A DNA stretch of 64,000 bases from Neoceratodus forsteri (Eukaryota > Chordata > Ceratodontiformes > Ceratodontidae): contig CM057456.1 of assembly GCA_016271365.2 (NCBI GenBank), forward strand, positions 886,286,001 to 886,350,000. Reading direction: 5' to 3'. Below the pieces are notes generated by a model, which worked only from the letters and a program-made list of their open reading frames with translations, was not told where the DNA came from and ran no database searches. Of the stretch, positions 61,432-64,000 are shown piece after piece. The position numbers and the translations under genes are program-made. Each line of letters begins with the position of its first letter. Within the stretch, counting starts at the first letter, position 1.

Positions 61432-62200
61432 TATTCAACCTGTAGGAATGGCAGTGGTTACCTGTGACTCTGCAGTCCAAAGCATGTCCCTGAATCCACA
61501 GTCCACACTCCCACACAGCATGCAACTCACCAATAAACTGCAGTAACCGAATATGGCCACTGCAGAACTCTGTCACACTTTAATAGCGCAACCCATGCAA
61601 ATTAGGTGAGGAGCAACTTTAATTAGATGCAAATCGCGGTGCTGCGCCATTGAATGGCTGATCGGATGATTAGCATATGACGGCTGAATATTGCGCTTTT
61701 GCGCTTTGCGCAATTGTGTTGAACGGGCTGAGCTAATGGAGCAGTTCCGTGGCATGCATAGTATACATCACTGCGCATGCCCAGTCTGCTGACGCTGGCA
61801 TCTGCCGCGCTGATGACGTGCTGTGCGCGATGGTCAATGCAGGGCACGGCCACCATTGTGCCAGTGGCACTATGGTGAGGGTTACTACATGGCGCTGTGA
61901 CAATGGGCCTCCATAGGCGCAATGGCACAACTGCGCGATAGTCCACTGTGGTGCTGGTGAACAGGTAACCAATCGCGCTATACGCATAGTCGTCCGATGG
62001 CGCTGTGTGTGGCCTTGCGCCAGAGACCCTTGACCCTGTGCCCGACCTTTGCCCCCTTGGCGCCATGCATCTGGCATGGCTGCAACTCTATCGCGCTGTT
62101 CGGTAACAGTGTGATAGGGAATGGCGGTGCTGTACCGCGCAGCATTTGCACGTGGGGTACTGCACTGCACAGCGTGATATTGCCTACTATAGTTGTTGAG
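61432..62200. promoter_or_regulatory. Divergent intergenic region, GCGC-motif rich
   Basis: This lies between the starts of the two Myb/SANT-like genes, which are transcribed away from each other. It is dense in GCGCAA, CGCGCTAT and TGCGCGATAG words, and may carry promoters for both genes or binding sites for the transposon proteins. A partial inverted repeat with 57497 lies at 61699-61723, so a transposon end could also fall here. No TATA box stands out. Confidence 0.45.
61699..61723 (-). repeat. Candidate right (sub)terminal inverted repeat
   Basis: The minus strand (TTCAACACAATTGCGCAAAG plus CGCAA) matches 57497-57521 at 20 of 25 positions. If terminal, the Harbinger ends near 61730 and the third gene belongs to a neighbouring element. 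Confidence 0.4.
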
Positions 62201-63378
62201 ATGGCACGCAGGAAAGCCCCACAATGGAGTGCCATTGAGTTGCCCAACCTTGTGGCCATTGTAAAGCCACACTATGGCTCACTGTTTGGTGATGAGAAAC
62301 TGGACAGGGCCAGGACCCAGGTCTGGCAGGAGGTGGACAATGACCTGGAGGTGGCCACTGGACGCAGGAGGACCTCAAAGCAATGCAGGCACTGCTATGG
62401 GGACCTCAGGAGGAGGGAGCCGGACCTACTAGCCCGTCTGCGGTCACGTGCCAGGAGGGGCATGGTGCCACGTCCAGGTGGGGGTTCCGTCTATGCACTT
62501 GTATTGTCAATATGGGTAACAGTGTTGTATGTGTGCAGCACATAGGGGAGGGCTAGTCTAGGGTTGGCTGTGGCAGTGTTCACAGGGTGTGGGGTGGGTG
62601 GGTCTGGCTGGGTGGGTGGGCACACACATTGGGGCAGGGGACTTTGCTTCAGGATTGTACTGATGTTCTTCTCTCCTTGTTTCCCCACAGGCGTGGGCGA
62701 CGGCGCCAGCTGAGGAGGTGCACGGAGGGAGGTGGACAGAGCATCCAGGCAGGACGAGGACCGTCACCGCCGACCTGACCGGCCCTATGAGGGTGAGTAC
62801 AATAACTCCATGATTACTGTTGCATGTTGTGTAACAGGGTGGGCAGCGGGGCATGGCCACAATCCATAGACACCACTGCCATGCACGCGACTTGTGACAG
62901 TCAGCACTGTCCAGTGGCACTGCATGTCTGGGAGTGCGTCAGTGGTGGTCCATGCGTGCACCGGGCACAAGGCTGTGGCACTGCCTTCACACCGCATAGC
63001 CACGTTACTGTACACCCATGGTGGTGCTGTGCAGGACATGGGCGGTGGGTGTGTGCAGTGGTCCACATGGCTGTGGCTGCCTGGGTGGGCAGGTCTTGTG
63101 GACATGGTCACTGAGGGTGGTCGCATACCATCACAGGGGCGTGGCACATGGCTGTATGCCATGCACCATGGGTGGGCTGCAGGGGGATGGACAGTCACAC
63201 ATAATGACTCTTCTCCCTCATCCTAGGTGTACAGCGACTTCGGGCCATAGAGAGGGGACTGCAGGAGCTGTTGCAGGTGGCGAGGGCATCCCTGGAGATC
63301 CTCCAAAGGATGGACCGACACGGGGTCAGGAGGCGGAGGTCACATCAGCGAAACATGGCAGATGAGCAGGGCAGATGA
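62201..63378 (+). CDS. Second Myb/SANT-like protein gene, three exons
   Basis: Exon 1 (62201-62477) encodes MARRKAPQWSAIELPNLVAI, then YGSLFGDEKLDRARTQVWQE, then RTSKQCRHCYGDLRRREPDL. This is a tri-helical Myb/SANT pattern: a W-containing first helix, a W in the second, and a QCRxxYxDLRRR third helix. Exon 3 (63227-63378) encodes VQRLRAIERGLQELLQVARA and SLEILQRMDRH, a leucine-rich helix suited to dimerisation, and a basic end. Exon 2 ends at 62792 before GTGAGT. Its acceptor is uncertain. The canonical TTTCCCCACAG at 62690 puts a TGA in frame after GVGDGAS, while the next usable AG (exon from 62715) keeps the frame open and gives 168 residues. It is not the same protein as the partner at 59779-61431. 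Confidence 0.65.
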
Positions 63379-64000
63379 TGGACCATCCATGCCCATGGCA
63401 ACACCTTCCTCCCCTGGACCCACCCTCACACCCCTTCTTCCCTCTCCTATATGTTCACCCCTGCCCCTTACTCACCCCCACCTTGTTTATGTCCCTCCCC
63501 CCATATGTACACAGTTCTGTAAATAGTTTTGTTTATGTGTTACAATATAATTATTTTGATATGAATACTGCGGTGGTCTCTGATTTGCAGTGGGCTATAG
63601 GTGCTCAGCTGCAGTGGTGTGCATGGCGTCTGGGGTGGTGCAGTTATGGGTTTGTGTGTATGTCCGTGGGGCAGTGACTATGGTGTGGGAGTAGCTATCA
63701 GTCGGTGTCTGTGGTGTGTGTGTTGTTCCCGGTGCAATGGATGACTGTGTGCAGTGGTCCATGGTGCATGCTCTGATCCATGGTGCCCCTGTCAACCCGT
63801 CCATGGACTGTGCAGCTGACACCCTTGCATGTCTGTGACCTGCAAGGTCTGCTGCCATGTCAGTGGTGCTGTCCATGCAGGGCAGCCACTGTACCCGTCA
63901 CAATGCTGAGTTGCCTCCTGTCACTGGTGTGGTGCATGTTTGCCTCAGGTGACACTGTGGCCTCTGGTTGTTGTCCCACCTCCATGCTGTGCCTTGTGTG
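63379..64000. other. 3' flank of the third gene, GC-rich to the window end
   Basis: C-rich sequence follows the stop codon. ATATAATTATTTTGATATG near 63546-63565 is the only AT-rich patch and may surround the RNA 3' end. The rest is GT/TG-rich and resembles the noncoding parts of the Harbinger region, suggesting that the element continues beyond the window. Confidence 0.4.

Larger units (their letters stand above)
57484..64000. mobile_element. GC-rich Harbinger-type transposon region, open at the right edge
   Basis: This block contains a HARBI1-like transposase, a convergent Myb/SANT-like gene, and a divergent second Myb/SANT-like gene. Base composition switches near 57484 and stays GC-rich to the window end, unlike everything to the left. 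Subterminal-looking GCGCAA motifs cluster at 57505-57535, and again at 61690-61720 and 61910-62100. If the element ends near 61730 it is 4.2 kb, usual for an autonomous two-gene Harbinger. If it runs past 64000 it is a three-gene element. No definite terminal repeat or three-base target duplication was found. Confidence 0.7.

Noticed and set aside
1..64000. LTR retrotransposons, endogenous viruses, CRISPR arrays, rRNA or bacterial operons
   Set aside because: No long terminal repeats, protease, integrase or capsid motifs, no regularly spaced short repeats and no rRNA-like sequence were seen.

Overview
This is a gene-poor, repeat-dense piece of a vertebrate nuclear genome. No host protein-coding gene was recognised. 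Nearly everything that can be identified is a transposable element or a relic of one: L1-type, CR1-type, L2-type and Rex1-like LINEs, a tRNA-headed SINE, hAT-, Tigger- and Harbinger-type DNA transposons, and several foldback or tandem repeats. This mixture, CR1 copies whose 3' ends carry CATAGAAA-like octamers, and long AT-rich spacers suggest a large tetrapod genome. An amphibian, perhaps a caecilian, is my guess from general impression only.

Layout. 1-5.3 kb: a 224-bp foldback element, then a decayed plus-strand L1 ORF2 holding a CR1 3' fragment. 5.3-11.6 kb: a decayed minus-strand L1 split by a better preserved CR1 (7988-9060). 14.0-19.2 kb: a decayed plus-strand hAT transposase interrupted by a SINE, a CR1 3' end and an L2 3' end. 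20.9-31.0 kb: a three-level nest, in which a Tigger-like DNA transposon holds a nearly complete L1 (ORF1 and ORF2), whose ORF2 C-terminus is split by a 2.3-kb Rex1-like LINE. 31.3-37.4 kb: a hairpin repeat, two CR1 copies, a tRNA-Thr(UGU)-like gene and a second Rex1-like 3' end. 38.2-44.1 kb: a 645-bp tandem array directly upstream of a plus-strand LINE whose N-terminal part carries a 2A-like motif. 45.2-54.2 kb: simple repeats, SINE copies, a long minus-strand L2 and tandem repeats upstream of it. 54.2-57.4 kb: AT-rich sequence with almost nothing recognisable.

57.48-64.0 kb differs sharply: it is GC-rich and has long open frames with credible introns. It holds a Harbinger (HARBI1-like) transposase with a complete D171/D222/E284 triad, a convergent two-exon Myb/SANT-like gene, and, divergent from that, a third three-exon gene for a second, different Myb/SANT-like protein. 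The first two genes form the standard Harbinger pair, transposase plus DNA-binding partner. The third gene is extra, and the GC-rich block runs off the window end. This is the youngest-looking and most interesting part of the window: either an enlarged three-gene Harbinger or two adjacent Harbinger elements.

Insertion order can be read from the nests: Tigger-like before L1 before Rex1-like; L1 before CR1; hAT before SINE, CR1 and L2. The SINE tail matches the 3' end of the Rex1-like LINE, so that LINE probably mobilised the SINE.
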